A stretch of 64,000 bases of DNA from Canna indica (taxonomy: Eukaryota; Streptophyta; Magnoliopsida; Zingiberales; Cannaceae): contig CP136895.1 in the NCBI GenBank assembly GCA_034359265.1, forward strand, positions 49,432,001 through 49,496,000, written 5' to 3'. A program made the position numbers and the translations under genes. The notes beneath the pieces are model-generated. The model saw nothing but the letters and a program-made list of their open reading frames with translations. It was not told where the DNA came from and searched no databases. This document shows positions 1 through 9,334 of the stretch, piece after piece (the stretch's first letter is position 1; every line of letters begins with the position of its first letter).

Positions 1-2280
1 TATCAGTAGATGCTCCATCGAGTCAAAAAATGCAGGAGGGAAAAACTGCTCCAGCTTGCATATGATTTCAACAATATTATTTTCAAGTGTAGACATATCT
101 TCGACTCGAAGGACATTTGCACAGATGCTTCTAAAAAACATACTTAATTCAGTCAACGGACCCCAAATATTATCAGGCAGAAGATCTCGAAATGTGATCG
201 GAAGTAATCTCTGCATGAATACATGACAATCATGGCTCTTCATCCCTGATATTTTGCAATCATCGACGTTCACACATCGAGATAAGTTTGAAGCATATCC
301 ATCGGGTAATCTGAGTTCTTTTACCCATTGACAAACATCTTTGATCTGTTGTTTATTTAACACATATAGGGCCTTCGGTTTCAGATATCGTCCGTTGACA
401 TCTTGTAACTCCAACTCTAGTCTTTTACAAAGTATTTTCAGATCATGTCGGGCTTTGACATTATCTTTAGTTTTTCCAGAAATATCCATCAAAGTGTTGA
501 AAATATTATCAAACACATTTTTTTCAATGTGCATGACATCTAAATTATGTCGAATCAATAATGAACTCCAATAGGGCAATTCCCAAAAGATACTTTTTTT
601 CACCCAGTTGTGTGTTTGGCCAAAACCTGACACTCCTTCATTGCGACCAAATACTATATCTGGAAGTGCTGAAACACGTGCTAACATTTGTTCACCAGAC
701 AACATCGGTGGTGGCCCATCTCTTTCGACTCTGCCCTTAGTAAATTTATTACGATTCCTTCGATACTGATGATTAACCGGTAGGAATCGACGATGACAAT
801 CAAAGAATGAGATTTTTCGTCCGTTCTGAAGACTGATTGATTTAGAGTGTTCCATACAATACGTACAAGAGAGTCGGCCGTGAGTGCTCCAACCCGACAA
901 CATGCCGTACGCGGGGAAATCATTGATTGTCCACAAGACCGCGGCCTTTAAATTGAAGTTTTGCTTCCGATGACAATCATAAGTGACAGCTCCCTCAGTC
1001 CACAATGTTTTCAATTCATCTATCAAGGGTCTGAGAAATATGTCAATTTCTTTTTGCGGACCCTTAGGACCCGGAATAATCATCGAAAGATAAATAAATT
1101 CATCTTTCATGCACATTGACGGTGGCAAATTATAAACTGTCAGCAGCACTGGCCAAACTGAATAAGGAGTTGCAGAATGTCCAAACGGATTAAAACCATC
1201 TGTGCACAATCCCAATCTGATATTTCTAGTATCCCTAGCAAATGAAGGATAACATGTATCCAAATGTTTCCATGCTTCACTGTCAGATGGATGAGTCATT
1301 ACTGTATCATCACGACTTCTTGCATGCCAACTCATGTAGGGGGCTGTCTTTTCCGACATGAATAATCTTTGAAGCCTCGGTGTTAGTGGAAAATACCGAA
1401 GCATCTTAAACGGGATATTTTTCTGTCGGACCGATTTCTTCTCCTTGTAACGAGGGTGTTGACATACAGGGCATTTATCCAACTGCACATTTTCTTTATA
1501 ATATAAAATGCAGTTATTTTGGCACGCGTGTATTTTTTCGTACCCAAGCCCCAATTTTCTCATTAGCTTTTTAGTCTTATAAAAAGTAGGCTCAAACTTG
1601 TTATCAGTAGGCAGCATTCCATTAATCAATCCAGCAATCCGATCATACGCAACTCCGCTGATATTACAATCGGCCTTGATGTTTAAGAGCTGTGTCATTG
1701 CTGAAAACCTAGTGTATTTAGGACAATTCTCATACAAAGGTTCATCGGCAGCTTTCAACATCTCGTAAAATTCTGCGGCTTCTTTATTCGGTAATTCAAT
1801 CTCTACCGCAGCCCCTACTTCTGTGATATCAGCCGCTGTAATATCTGGTGGGACTGATGTCTGAAGAACTGGCCGATCAACATTATCATTCAGGTGGAAT
1901 TGACCCCCAAGACTATCAAGTATCATAGTTCTATAGGGATTACATTGACTAGATGAAGAAGCACCAGCAGAGGAAGATTCACCATATGTCTGAACGACAG
2001 GATTGCTCGACGTCCCGACTTCGCGTGACTCCCCGTGACAAGTCCATAGAAAATATCTTGGTGCAAATCCTTTGCTATATAGATGCAGAGTGACAGTCTC
2101 CCGATCCAAAAATCGTCCATTTGAACAAATGCGGCACGGACATCGGATTTGATCACCCATGCTAACAAAATTCCGATTCGAATAGGCGAAGTTTAGGAAG
2201 TATGTTACGCCTAATCGAAACTCATTCGTTAAAACTCCACGATCAAGACGTCGGTACATCCAACTTCGATCAGCCGACAT
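1..2280 (-). CDS. CACTA TNP2-like transposase, open to window edge
   Basis: A single frame runs from ATG at 2280 to base 1 without a stop (760 codons), so the protein is partial only because the window ends. Residues about 6-85 form the zinc-binding transposase-associated domain (C47-x-C49, C52, then C81-H82). From about residue 250 to 600 comes the TNP2/Transposase_21 catalytic region, with PLTPRLQRLFMS near 295, LCTDGFNPF near 363 and NLDVMHIEKNVFDN near 577. The DUF4218 region starts near 660 (SGMKSHDCH; FFRSICANV). The product would cut and paste elements by binding TIRs and subterminal repeats in the nucleus. The lack of any frameshift contrasts with the other CACTA genes in this window and suggests recent insertion. 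A start downstream at the internal Met 41 is possible but would remove half of the N-terminal domain. Confidence 0.92.
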   Translation of the reverse strand, partial: MSADRSWMYRRLDRGVLTNEFRLGVTYFLNFAYSNRNFVSMGDQIRCPCRICSNGRFLDRETVTLHLYSKGFAPRYFLWTCHGESREVGTSSNPVVQTYGESSSAGASSSSQCNPYRTMILDSLGGQFHLNDNVDRPVLQTSVPPDITAADITEVGAAVEIELPNKEAAEFYEMLKAADEPLYENCPKYTRFSAMTQLLNIKADCNISGVAYDRIAGLINGMLPTDNKFEPTFYKTKKLMRKLGLGYEKIHACQNNCILYYKENVQLDKCPVCQHPRYKEKKSVRQKNIPFKMLRYFPLTPRLQRLFMSEKTAPYMSWHARSRDDTVMTHPSDSEAWKHLDTCYPSFARDTRNIRLGLCTDGFNPFGHSATPYSVWPVLLTVYNLPPSMCMKDEFIYLSMIIPGPKGPQKEIDIFLRPLIDELKTLWTEGAVTYDCHRKQNFNLKAAVLWTINDFPAYGMLSGWSTHGRLSCTYCMEHSKSISLQNGRKISFFDCHRRFLPVNHQYRRNRNKFTKGRVERDGPPPMLSGEQMLARVSALPDIVFGRNEGVSGFGQTHNWVKKSIFWELPYWSSLLIRHNLDVMHIEKNVFDNIFNTLMDISGKTKDNVKARHDLKILCKRLELELQDVNGRYLKPKALYVLNKQQIKDVCQWVKELRLPDGYASNLSRCVNVDDCKISGMKSHDCHVFMQRLLPITFRDLLPDNIWGPLTELSMFFRSICANVLRVEDMSTLENNIVEIICKLEQFFPPAFFDSMEHLLI

Positions 2281-2324
2281 GATTCTGTCAATCAATGACA
2301 ATTTCTTTGGTTAATGTCTTTAGG

Positions 2325-2575
2325 TGAGATTGTCCTATTCCATTCGGGATTTATGTTATTTGAACTGCACTTACGTTTTTATTTTAACTGTTAACTAATT
2401 ATTCTAAATTTCGGCAACATCTCCCTATAGTTCTCCGAATACGCATATCATCTGGGCGCGTTTCGGAGAACAAGAGAGATGTTGCCGAAATTTAGAATAA
2501 TTAGATAACAGTTAAAATAAAAACGCAAGTGCAGTACAAATAACTATATTCCCAAATTGTCCAATCAGGGACAAT
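2325..2575. repeat. long inverted repeat (hairpin) upstream of transposase
   Basis: Arms of about 110 bp (roughly 2325-2440 and 2462-2575) are reverse complements with scattered mismatches around a loop of about 20 bp. The arms share the core TTTCGGCAACATCTC and the block TGCACTT-CGTTTTTATTTTAACTG. It lies just 5' of the transposase start, so it is probably in the promoter or leader of that gene. Confidence 0.85.
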
Positions 2576-2757
2576 TCAAGAATTGTACATCGTATAAAAG
2601 ATCATCTACTTCTTTTACATGAACATACAATCCCCGAACGGATCTAAGGTTTTGCTAAATCATATCCGACTCGTCGATGCGTACGTGAAACATATGAACT
2701 CGTTGGATGCATGATTATTTTCTAAATGTTTCAAGACCGTTCAAGTCCATATTGTAC

Positions 2758-2991
2758 GATTCCGGCGCGCGTCCGAAGTGGACGATTCCGGCGCGCGTTC
2801 GAAGTGGACGATTCCGGCGCGCGTTCGAAGTGGACGATACCGGCGCGCGTCCGAAGTGGACAATTCCGGCGCGCGTCCGAAGTGGACGATACCGGCGCGC
2901 GTCCGAAGTGGACGATTCCGGCGCGCGTCCGAAGTGGACGATTCCGACGCGAGTCCGAATTGGACGATTCCAACGCGCGTCCGAAGTGGAT
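2758..2991. repeat. 26-bp GC-rich minisatellite, nine copies
   Basis: Nine head-to-tail copies of a 26-bp unit (core GGCGCGCGTCCGAAGTGGAC) end in a partial tenth copy at 2992-3000. The last two full copies are the most diverged. Since 26 is not a multiple of 3, open frames appear in several phases on both strands; these are by-products of the repeat, not genes. Confidence 0.95.
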
Positions 2992-3000
2992 AATTCCGAA

Positions 3001-3462
3001 ATTAATCTAAACCCTAAAAATTATTCTAACAAACTAAATAACTAATCTAAATAATTAATCTAAATAATTAATTAACAATTAATTAACAATTAAAAACAAT
3101 TAAAAAACAATAATAAAATATTATTAAACTACAAATTCTGGCGCCGGAGTCAGGTGGACTCCGGCGCCGGCGTACACTGGCCGGACACACTGTCCGGCCA
3201 ATGTACAAGGTTCGGCGGCGGCCATCGGCCGACCGTCGCCGGCCGAAACCCTATCTTTAGGGTTTCGGTTGGATTTTCTACCGGCCGCAATGGGAAGAGA
3301 CGGCAGCCGGAGGGCACATACCTGACAGTGTCGGCAGCAGCGGGAGGAGTCGTCGGCATCGTCGGCGTCGACAGCAGCGGCAGCGGTGGCGAGAGGCGAG
3401 GAGAGGAGCGGCGGCGGTAGCAGCGGGAGGAAGAAGGGGGGCGGGCGCGATCTGTGACCTAT
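3001..3462. other. CACTA 5' non-coding region: AT-rich spacer then GC-rich block
   Basis: The first part is AT-rich with short repeats of AATTAATTAACAATTA type. From 3140 to 3440 the sequence becomes very GC-rich, with palindromic pieces such as CCGGCGCCGG and GGCCGGACACACTGTCCGGCC. No convincing gene is present. It probably serves as subterminal or promoter sequence of the CACTA element. Confidence 0.6.
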
Positions 3463-3761
3463 ATAAACTTATCAGCAACGGCTCACTCGCCCGTTAGAAA
3501 GCCGTTGCTGATAAGTTATCATCAGCAACGGCTCACTTGTCTGTTAGCAAGCCGTTGCTAATAAGTTATCATCTGCAACGGCTCACTTGTCCGTTAGAAA
3601 GCCGTTGCTGATAATTAACATTATCAGCAACGGCTCGCATGTCCGTTAGAAAGTCGTTGCAAATACAACATATTTGCAATGGCTCGAGCGGCCGTAAGAA
3701 TGCCGTTGCAAATAGCAACGGCTTGAGCGGCCGTTGCTAATAGCCGTTGCTGAAGACCAAG
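3463..3761. repeat. CACTA subterminal repeats (AGCAACGGCT / AGCCGTTGCT)
   Basis: Repeated inverted motifs of the form ATCAGCAACGGCTC-CCGTTAG-AAGCCGTTGCTGAT occur about six times, with a spacing near 55-60 bp. In CACTA elements such arrays next to the TIR are the binding sites of the element's own proteins; here that role is inferred from position. Confidence 0.85.
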
Positions 3762-3773
3762 TTTCTTGTAGTG
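3762..3773 (-). repeat. CACTA terminal inverted repeat
   Basis: The plus-strand bases TTTCTTGTAGTG are the reverse complement of CACTACAAGAAA. They mark the outer end of the left-edge CACTA element; flanking bases 3774-3776 are ACT, the candidate 3-bp target duplication. Confidence 0.9.
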
Positions 3774-3777
3774 ACTT

Positions 3778-3970
3778 TGTCGTCGCAATAATTATTCAGC
3801 GACGGCTCTGCGACTGTATAGGCCATCGCAAAATTTAGTTACACGATGGTTCTGCGACCGCTTTGGCCGTCGCAGAACGGTCGCAATTACATCTTTTACG
3901 ATCGCTTTAACAACCAGTTCGATACATCTTTTGCGACGGCGTCGTGGTCGCAGTGCCGTCGCAAATGTGT
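3778..3970. repeat. CACTA subterminal repeats (GCGACGGC / GCCGTCGC)
   Basis: Repeats built on TGCGACGGC and its reverse complement, with TCTGCGACCG variants, form inverted pairs over about 190 bp. The unit differs from that of the neighbouring CACTA element, so this is a separate family. Confidence 0.75.
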
Positions 3971-4159
3971 ATTCTATTTTTTTAAAAAAATAATTTAATA
4001 ATATTTGATTAAAATGCCTGTTTATAGTATTTAACTAAAATGCCTATAATATATCAAACAAGATATCAAACTATAATATAAACCATCATATTTATATCAA
4101 ATTGTAATGTTTACATCGTATCAAAACATATTACATGGTATCAAAATATGAAATAGAAA

Positions 4160-5234
4160 ATAAAGTATACATCAATCATGAAGCGCATCATGTGGCGATG
4201 ACGGATCCGACGAGGATAGGGGCTGTGTCGGGAGGGCATCAGCTGACGTCGCGTCGAATGACGGAGGAGGCGGAGCGGCCGGAGCACCAGACATAGAAGA
4301 AGTAATATGTGCCATGTACTCCCTCATAGCGGCCACGTACCTCACTAATGAGGCGTGCATAAGAAGCCTCTAAGGCTGTGTGAGAAGCCTGTAATTCTAC
4401 GTGCGAAGCCTCTAAGGCTGCAAATCGATCCTGGCCCGCATGTGATGTTGATGGACCAGCGGTGGAAGAGGTGAAGGCAGACGACCCCGCACCATGTGGT
4501 TGCAACAATGTCCATGCGTGGGTCATTGTGCCAATGCCATATACACGGCCGTGGTCGACTCCTGTCACCTGCATCCATGCGTCAACATCAAGCTGATGCT
4601 ACACACGATCACCTCCCCACTGGGTTACCAACTCAGTATACGTGGCCTTTAAAGATTGATTAATTAAATTAATTATACATAATTGAACTAATATATATTT
4701 TTTTAAGTATGAACTTTATTAAATATTAACTTACCAGGATCGTCTCAGGCCTCCCGCTAATGAACTCACCCCTGCGAGGACCATTCCTATATCTATGTGT
4801 CTCCTCGAAGACCCTCAAAGGATCAACCGGGATGAGCGTCCCTGCTCGTCTTGCCCCCCCTGCAATAAAATAAATATAATTAGTTTTTCTATAATAATAA
4901 CAAAAAAAATAAATAATATTATTAAGTTACTTACCATGAGACGCTCGTGGCTAGTAAATGGGATGGACCCACCGATATGTCGGGCCACGGATCCCTCAAC
5001 TAGTATCATTCGGTTCCGGTGCGCCGTTCAGGAGGCACCCTGCCACTCCTCGGACGCCCAGATGTTGCATAGTTGATCCCATACGTGGCCCGTTATCCAG
5101 TTGGGCCCATTACCCTTCAGCGCATCCATAGGCGTATCCCGATTATTGCTTATATTTGCCCGCGCCTCATCACGCGCATGATGGAGGATATCCTTGAAAA
5201 GCTTTTTATTGTAAGCTTCCCAAGCATCCTCCAC
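4160..5234 (-). pseudogene. TNPA-like (Transposase_24, Ptta/En/Spm) remnant
   Basis: On the minus strand the segment at 5234-5031 has a helical, charged start (EDAWEAYNKKLFKDI) and WASEEWQGAS, then a stop. Just downstream in another frame is NRMILVEGSVARHIGGSIPF, the RHxGGS block typical of the Transposase_24 family of CACTA second genes. After an AT-rich intron-like gap (about 4860-4935) come FEETHRYRNG-like residues. The C-terminal part (4574-4170) contains a coiled-coil-like repeat (ALEASHVELQASHTALEASY) and a proline-rich tail. At least one stop and several frame changes make it non-functional. In intact elements this protein binds subterminal repeats. Confidence 0.7.
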
Positions 5235-5413
5235 CTGAGCTTGAATGGCGGGGTCCCAAGTGTACCGAGCCTAAAAAAATATATATTAATACAATCATTT
5301 AAAGCCATCACTGAATTAAAGTAATACAATCTTATATGCAAAATAAGACTTCCCACCAACTCCTCACAACCTTGGAAGCTATCACAACATAAAGCAGCAT
5401 AAATCATATGCAA

Positions 5414-5811
5414 AAGAAGACTTTAGTCTTTATGTAGTATCAAGATTCACACTTGAGTCCTGCAGTGCTAAATGAAAGAAAGAAGACAGTAATTATTCAT
5501 TGGGCATGCCTATTGACAGCATGATATCATTCATGTCTACTATCAATAAGAAATCACAAAGGAAGCACCTTGTAAAATTTAGCTTGAAAAAACTACTCGG
5601 ATTAACTTTTAAGATAGAAGTAATTCATTATCTTCAATCTATTATAGTTGAATACTTCCATGAGTTGGAAATCCAAAATTCCGTAGTTGATAGACCAACA
5701 GTGTAGCCTAAATTATCTGTTTGATCCCTTAAAAGTTCATAATTACAAGGAAACTAATTTACCAAATGAGATGGGCTTTTTCACCCAACACAGGTTCAGT
5801 TCTATATCATA
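5414..5811. other. no recognisable gene
   Basis: AT-rich sequence with short frames only. I see no domain, RNA gene or clear repeat. Confidence 0.5.
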
Positions 5812-6400
5812 CACTACAACACAAATGACCTATTGAGGCTGTGTTATATGCCTCTACATTATTTGTCCCTAAAAGCTTTAGAGTCAGATTAATTAAGTGA
5901 CTATGTTGTTGCTGTTTCTATAGATCTTTAGAGACTAATTTGAAACAAATTTCTATTTGACTCTAAAACATATAAATAGAGACAAAAGATATCGACTCTA
6001 AAATAATCAAAAGTATCTAATCTAATTATCACTATATACTCTTTGGAATCAAATACAAATAATTCCATATTTTATAAGTGAAACATTCTTATTAGTCTCT
6101 ATTTACTTTTTAGAAACAGATTTAATTAACTAAAAGTATCTAATCTAATTGCCTCTATATACTTTTTAGAAGCAGATACAAACACTATCATATGTTATAA
6201 GAGGAGCATTTGTATTAGTCTGTATTTACATTTTAGAAACAAATCTAATTGCCTCATAGTTTAATAAGCAAATGTATTAGTCTCTATAATATGTATTTAG
6301 AGACACATTTATAATTCATTTAAATATATTATAAATTAATTAATATTAATTATATGAATATAATTCATTTAAATATATTATATAAATAATTAAACAATAT
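5812..6400 (+). mobile_element. possible CACTA-type left terminus with subterminal repeats
   Basis: CACTACAAC at 5812-5820 resembles a CACTA terminus. It is followed by AT-rich repeated motifs built on ATTAGTCTCTATTTA and GAAACAGAT, and by two copies of a 123-bp unit beginning AAGTATCTAATCTAATT (6011 and 6134) plus a partial third near 6241. If real, this end would be the outer boundary of an element carrying the gene fragments at 7033-8562. No matching right end is seen. Confidence 0.45.
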
Positions 6401-6642
6401 TAGAATTAGAACACATAATTAAATTTCATATTGGTTGGTTGAGAATGAAACCAATGGAAGAAATTTTGGGAAACAACTTTTCTACAATTCAAATATCTCA
6501 AAATGCAACATTCCAAACATTTTAAATTTTACATTCCAAATGTTTCAAATGAGCCACTCTAGACAATTAAATTGATTAAAATAGAAATCAACAACTAATA
6601 CACAAGTTGACATGATAGTTAAATACATAAAGGCACTTCAAT

Positions 6643-6834
6643 TTAATGTACATGTGAAAAATATCTATTTTCAAAATTATTGGACGTAGTTATCACAAAG
6701 CAATCATACACATCTATTACTTCATGAAGAAGCTCAAATGCATCTTCAACGCTTTGCTCATCTATTGGATTTCCACTTTCTAGGTAAGAAGAAAAAACAT
6801 TTATCTGCAAGAGAAGTAACATATGAGCATGCAA
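6643..6834 (-). other. unrecognised short open segment
   Basis: A 63-residue open frame on the minus strand contains a protein-like acidic stretch (PIDEQSVEDAFELLHEVIDV) that looks more like real coding sequence than the surrounding AT-rich DNA. It may be another captured exon, since gene fragments lie next to it on the same strand. I do not recognise the family. Confidence 0.3.
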
Positions 6835-7032
6835 ATGTCAGATTTATGAGATTGTTTCTAAGAAAATTTAAGCAGTAGTAAAAATAGTATTGACTCTAAC
6901 AATACTAATTAAAGCAGTAGTCATTGAAATTAACCAAAAAGTATGCAAAATAAGAAATTAACCAAAAATTTGTAAATAATCAAGTTTGTAACATGATCTT
7001 AAACTATGGAGATGTAGTTGATATGAAAGAAC

Positions 7033-7830
7033 CTACTCTCTCAAAGCAGCATTACCAACAGGTGGTTGAGAGAAAGTGGTACATTATTCTACTGAAAGAT
7101 TCTCGTGCTCTTTGGTCGCCGAAGACGTTGCAAGAACTCTCAAAATTGCAAGTGTAGAGAGTACAACTACCTAACGATATAAAAGAACAAAGAGAGAGAT
7201 TACAATAATGACACATAAATTTGCTACATAATAAACAGTAAATTATAGCTGATTTCAGTATTTCACTTATGGCTCCACCAAGTGAATGCCCACAAAGAAC
7301 AAGCTTAAGATTTTTTTTCTTAGCAAGTTAATTTATATAACTCCAATGCTGGAATACCTTTTGCGAGAGCTAAGAATCCCTAAAGGATAATTAAAGAAAC
7401 ATATATTGCTCATTTAATGAGTCCCAAACAAAAAGATGATACTAGATTGAACAGTGGAGATGATATGTTCCATGTTAGCAATAACCAAATAAGAAAAATT
7501 AATCAGCAATCTTACCTGATGTGCAACAGGCTTTGGACTTCCTTTCAATCACTTCTGTTTTGTTTGAAGTGGCTTCTTGTCAGATTGGTAACTTTTGATA
7601 TCAATCAAATCATTTTCAGCATTATCCTCATGGAACATGGTGCCTTGAAGTATATTTGCATCAACTATGACATCTCTAGAAGAATGAATGATCAATAAGT
7701 TAATGAAATGGTTTTTTTCTTAAATAAAAAAGGATCTTTATCAATCTGATGGTTATCCTTACTTGTATTGCTTTGTCCCAATAAATGAAGCATAAATTGT
7801 GTCCCCTGCCTCAGCTAATAGGTACCTAAG
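7033..7830 (-). pseudogene. lipase-like (alpha/beta hydrolase) gene fragment with introns
   Basis: Minus-strand pieces match a plant class-3-type lipase. In gene order they are: YLLAEAGDTIYASFIGTKQY (about 7828-7758); a well-formed intron (donor GTAAGG, acceptor TTCTTCTAG); DVIVDANILQGTMFHED (7675 down to about 7540); LVLCGHSLGGA (about 7310-7262), which contains the nucleophile motif G-H-S-L-G-G; and ATLAILRVLATSS with TFSQPPVGNAALR (about 7160-7033). A stop follows LSVE in the last piece, and a TGA ends the frame after QTKQK, so it is not functional. Keeping the intron means it was copied from genomic DNA rather than from mRNA. Family members hydrolyse acyl-lipid esters with a Ser-Asp-His triad; only the Ser motif is visible here. 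Confidence 0.75.
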
Positions 7831-7849
7831 AGATAAAGGACAATAAAAA

Positions 7850-8155
7850 GAATCAAACTAGAAACTTTAGAGCAGCTATAAACTCCCAACTACAAAAATA
7901 CTTAAGAATGGCAAGAAATTCTGACTGAAGATCTAAAACATGCTTAACCAAGAGACAGAGCAACTCAAGCTGGTTCTTCTCCACAAGCTTCTCCACCAAA
8001 TTCGTAGACTTGAGATGCCTGATGAGCCCCTCTAGAAGAAGAGTCTCGAGCACTTCCCATACCTCAAGAACAGCGCAGCACTCGGCAATCAACTCGGCAA
8101 CCTCTCCATTGATTAGAAAACTCATCTTCTCGATCATATAACAAGAGAACGTCAA
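7850..8155 (-). pseudogene. unrecognised host-gene exon fragment
   Basis: An open frame of 100 codons on the minus strand has strongly protein-like sequence (HLKSTNLVEKLVEKNQLELL followed by CLLVKHVLDLQSEFLAILKY), rich in Leu and Glu with predicted helices. It resembles a conserved plant helical-repeat protein I cannot name with confidence. It sits back to back with the ammonia-lyase fragment and on the same strand as the lipase fragment. It is probably a captured exon, because no neighbouring exons of such a gene are visible. Confidence 0.45.
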
Positions 8156-8157
8156 AT

Positions 8158-8562
8158 CGGCATCTGGAGGAGAACCTCAAGAGCGCCATCAAGGGCACCT
8201 TAAGCCAGGTGGCAAAGCGGGTGTTCACCACGGGCGCCAGCAGTGAGCTTCATCCAACCCACTTCTGCAATAAGGACCTGATCAAGGTGGTGGATCGTGA
8301 GCATGAATTCACCTACGTCGTCGACCCCTACAGCAGCACCTACCCACTGATACAGAAGCTACAGCAGGTGCTGGTCGAGCATGTGCTAGAGAACGGCAAG
8401 AAGGAGAAAGATGCCAATAGCTCCATCCTCCAAAAGATCGCGGTGGAGGTGGAGGCAGCCAGGGCGGCGGTCGAGAGCGGGAAGGCGGCCATCCCCAATA
8501 GAATCGAAGAGTGCAGGTCATAATCCACTCTACAGGTTGGTTAGGAAAGAGCTCGACAAAGG
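8158..8562 (+). pseudogene. PAL: phenylalanine ammonia-lyase C-terminal fragment
   Basis: The frame beginning [20 protein letters not shown] continues through [39 protein letters not shown] and [17 protein letters not shown], all hallmarks of the PAL C-terminal shielding region (about the last quarter before the C-terminal end). About a dozen residues are missing after SSILQKIA, where functional enzymes have a longer loop. A one-base insertion at 8521-8524 creates a stop before PLYRLVRKELD. The MIO catalytic core is absent. PAL deaminates phenylalanine to cinnamate; this piece cannot. High GC at third codon positions differs sharply from the AT-rich surroundings. A copia LTR begins immediately after the last PAL codon. 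Confidence 0.92.
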
Positions 8563-8904
8563 TGTTGGTTTTAGGTTTTCAACCTTGGCCTTAATCTCTT
8601 AATCTCGGTTTTGATGATAACAAACATGGGACTAATGATTTCATTGAGAATATCTTTCAGGTTCCATATCAATTAGCGTTCGATGTCCTCGATCGGAAAA
8701 ATTGGAGAAATCGATAAATCGGAAGGACATTGATCGTCGCGGTCGGGTTCGTCGTGGAATTTCTCGAAGATCGACGTGTGCACCAAAGTCATCTTGGACG
8801 AGTCCAAAGATCATATAGAAAGCTCTCCAATTTGATGCTCATTGAAAGCCGAAACCCGAAAACCAAGCGCGGAAGAAAAAGGCTGAAGAAATCAAATTCA
8901 GCCT

Positions 8905-9272
8905 AGGTTCGGCCGACCGGATAGTCGAATGAATAGAGTTGGGAAATTGGCAGTAGCCAATTCGGTCGACCGATTGGTCGACCGAACACTGCCAAAAACT
9001 GGCAATGGTTACTTCGATCGACCGGTCGGTCGACCGACAGAGGCCAAATATAGGTAGTACCTCGAGCGGTCGACCGATCGGTCGGCCGGATTGAGGATCG
9101 CGCGGTCGCGCCCCTTCTTCCCTTGCGTCGGTCGACCAATGGGTCGACTGGATTGCAGGAACGCAGTCTTGCATCTGGGCGATCGACCCGTCGGTCGACC
9201 GCACAGAGAGAAGAGGGCAGCGGTCGCATTGGTGGTCGATCGATCGATCGACCGACCAATCGACCGAGCGTC
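8905..9272. repeat. GGTCGACCGA palindrome array in LTR
   Basis: Interspersed palindromes such as CGGTCGACCGATTGGTCGAC and ATCGACCGGTCGGTCGACCG recur every 20-70 bp, separated by partly repeated 30-40 bp spacers (for example TGCCAAAAACTGGCA-like pieces). Equivalent arrays occur in every reasonably complete family A and B LTR of this window. Confidence 0.85.
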
Positions 9273-9317
9273 TGCAACGGATAGTTTTCTATCCGTTGAG
9301 CTACCGTTTCTTCGTGT

Positions 9318-9334
9318 GGGTATAAATATACCCC
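9318..9334 (+). promoter_or_regulatory. TATA-like box of family A LTR
   Basis: GGGTATAAATATACCCC lies after the palindrome array and before the R/U5-like part of the LTR. This is the expected place for the retrotransposon promoter. The corresponding position in the other family A copy at 43210-43220 also reads GGGTATAAATAT. Confidence 0.55.

Larger units (their letters stand above)
1..3773 (-). mobile_element. CACTA (En/Spm) DNA transposon, 5' part, runs off the left edge
   Basis: The right boundary is the 12-bp TIR at 3762-3773, which on the minus strand reads CACTACAAGAAA, the classic CACTA terminus. Reading leftward come subterminal repeats (3463-3761), a GC-rich stretch, a 26-bp minisatellite, a long hairpin, then a transposase gene on the minus strand. 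This order (TIR, subterminal repeats, TNP2-like gene) is that of an En/Spm element. The 3' part lies outside the window, so completeness and the target-site duplication cannot be tested here; the 3 bp after the TIR are ACT. Confidence 0.9.
3774..5413 (-). mobile_element. remains of a second CACTA element
   Basis: Directly beside the first element's TIR lie different subterminal repeats (3778-3970; TGCGACGGC / GCCGTCGCA), then a broken TNPA-type gene on the minus strand. The first CACTA element therefore seems to have landed in or very near the terminus of this older one. Its other end is not identified. Confidence 0.6.

Noticed and set aside
2707..3045. Overlapping repetitive open frames on both strands
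   Set aside because: They are produced by the 26-bp minisatellite, whose length rotates through all three phases; no start context, no domain.
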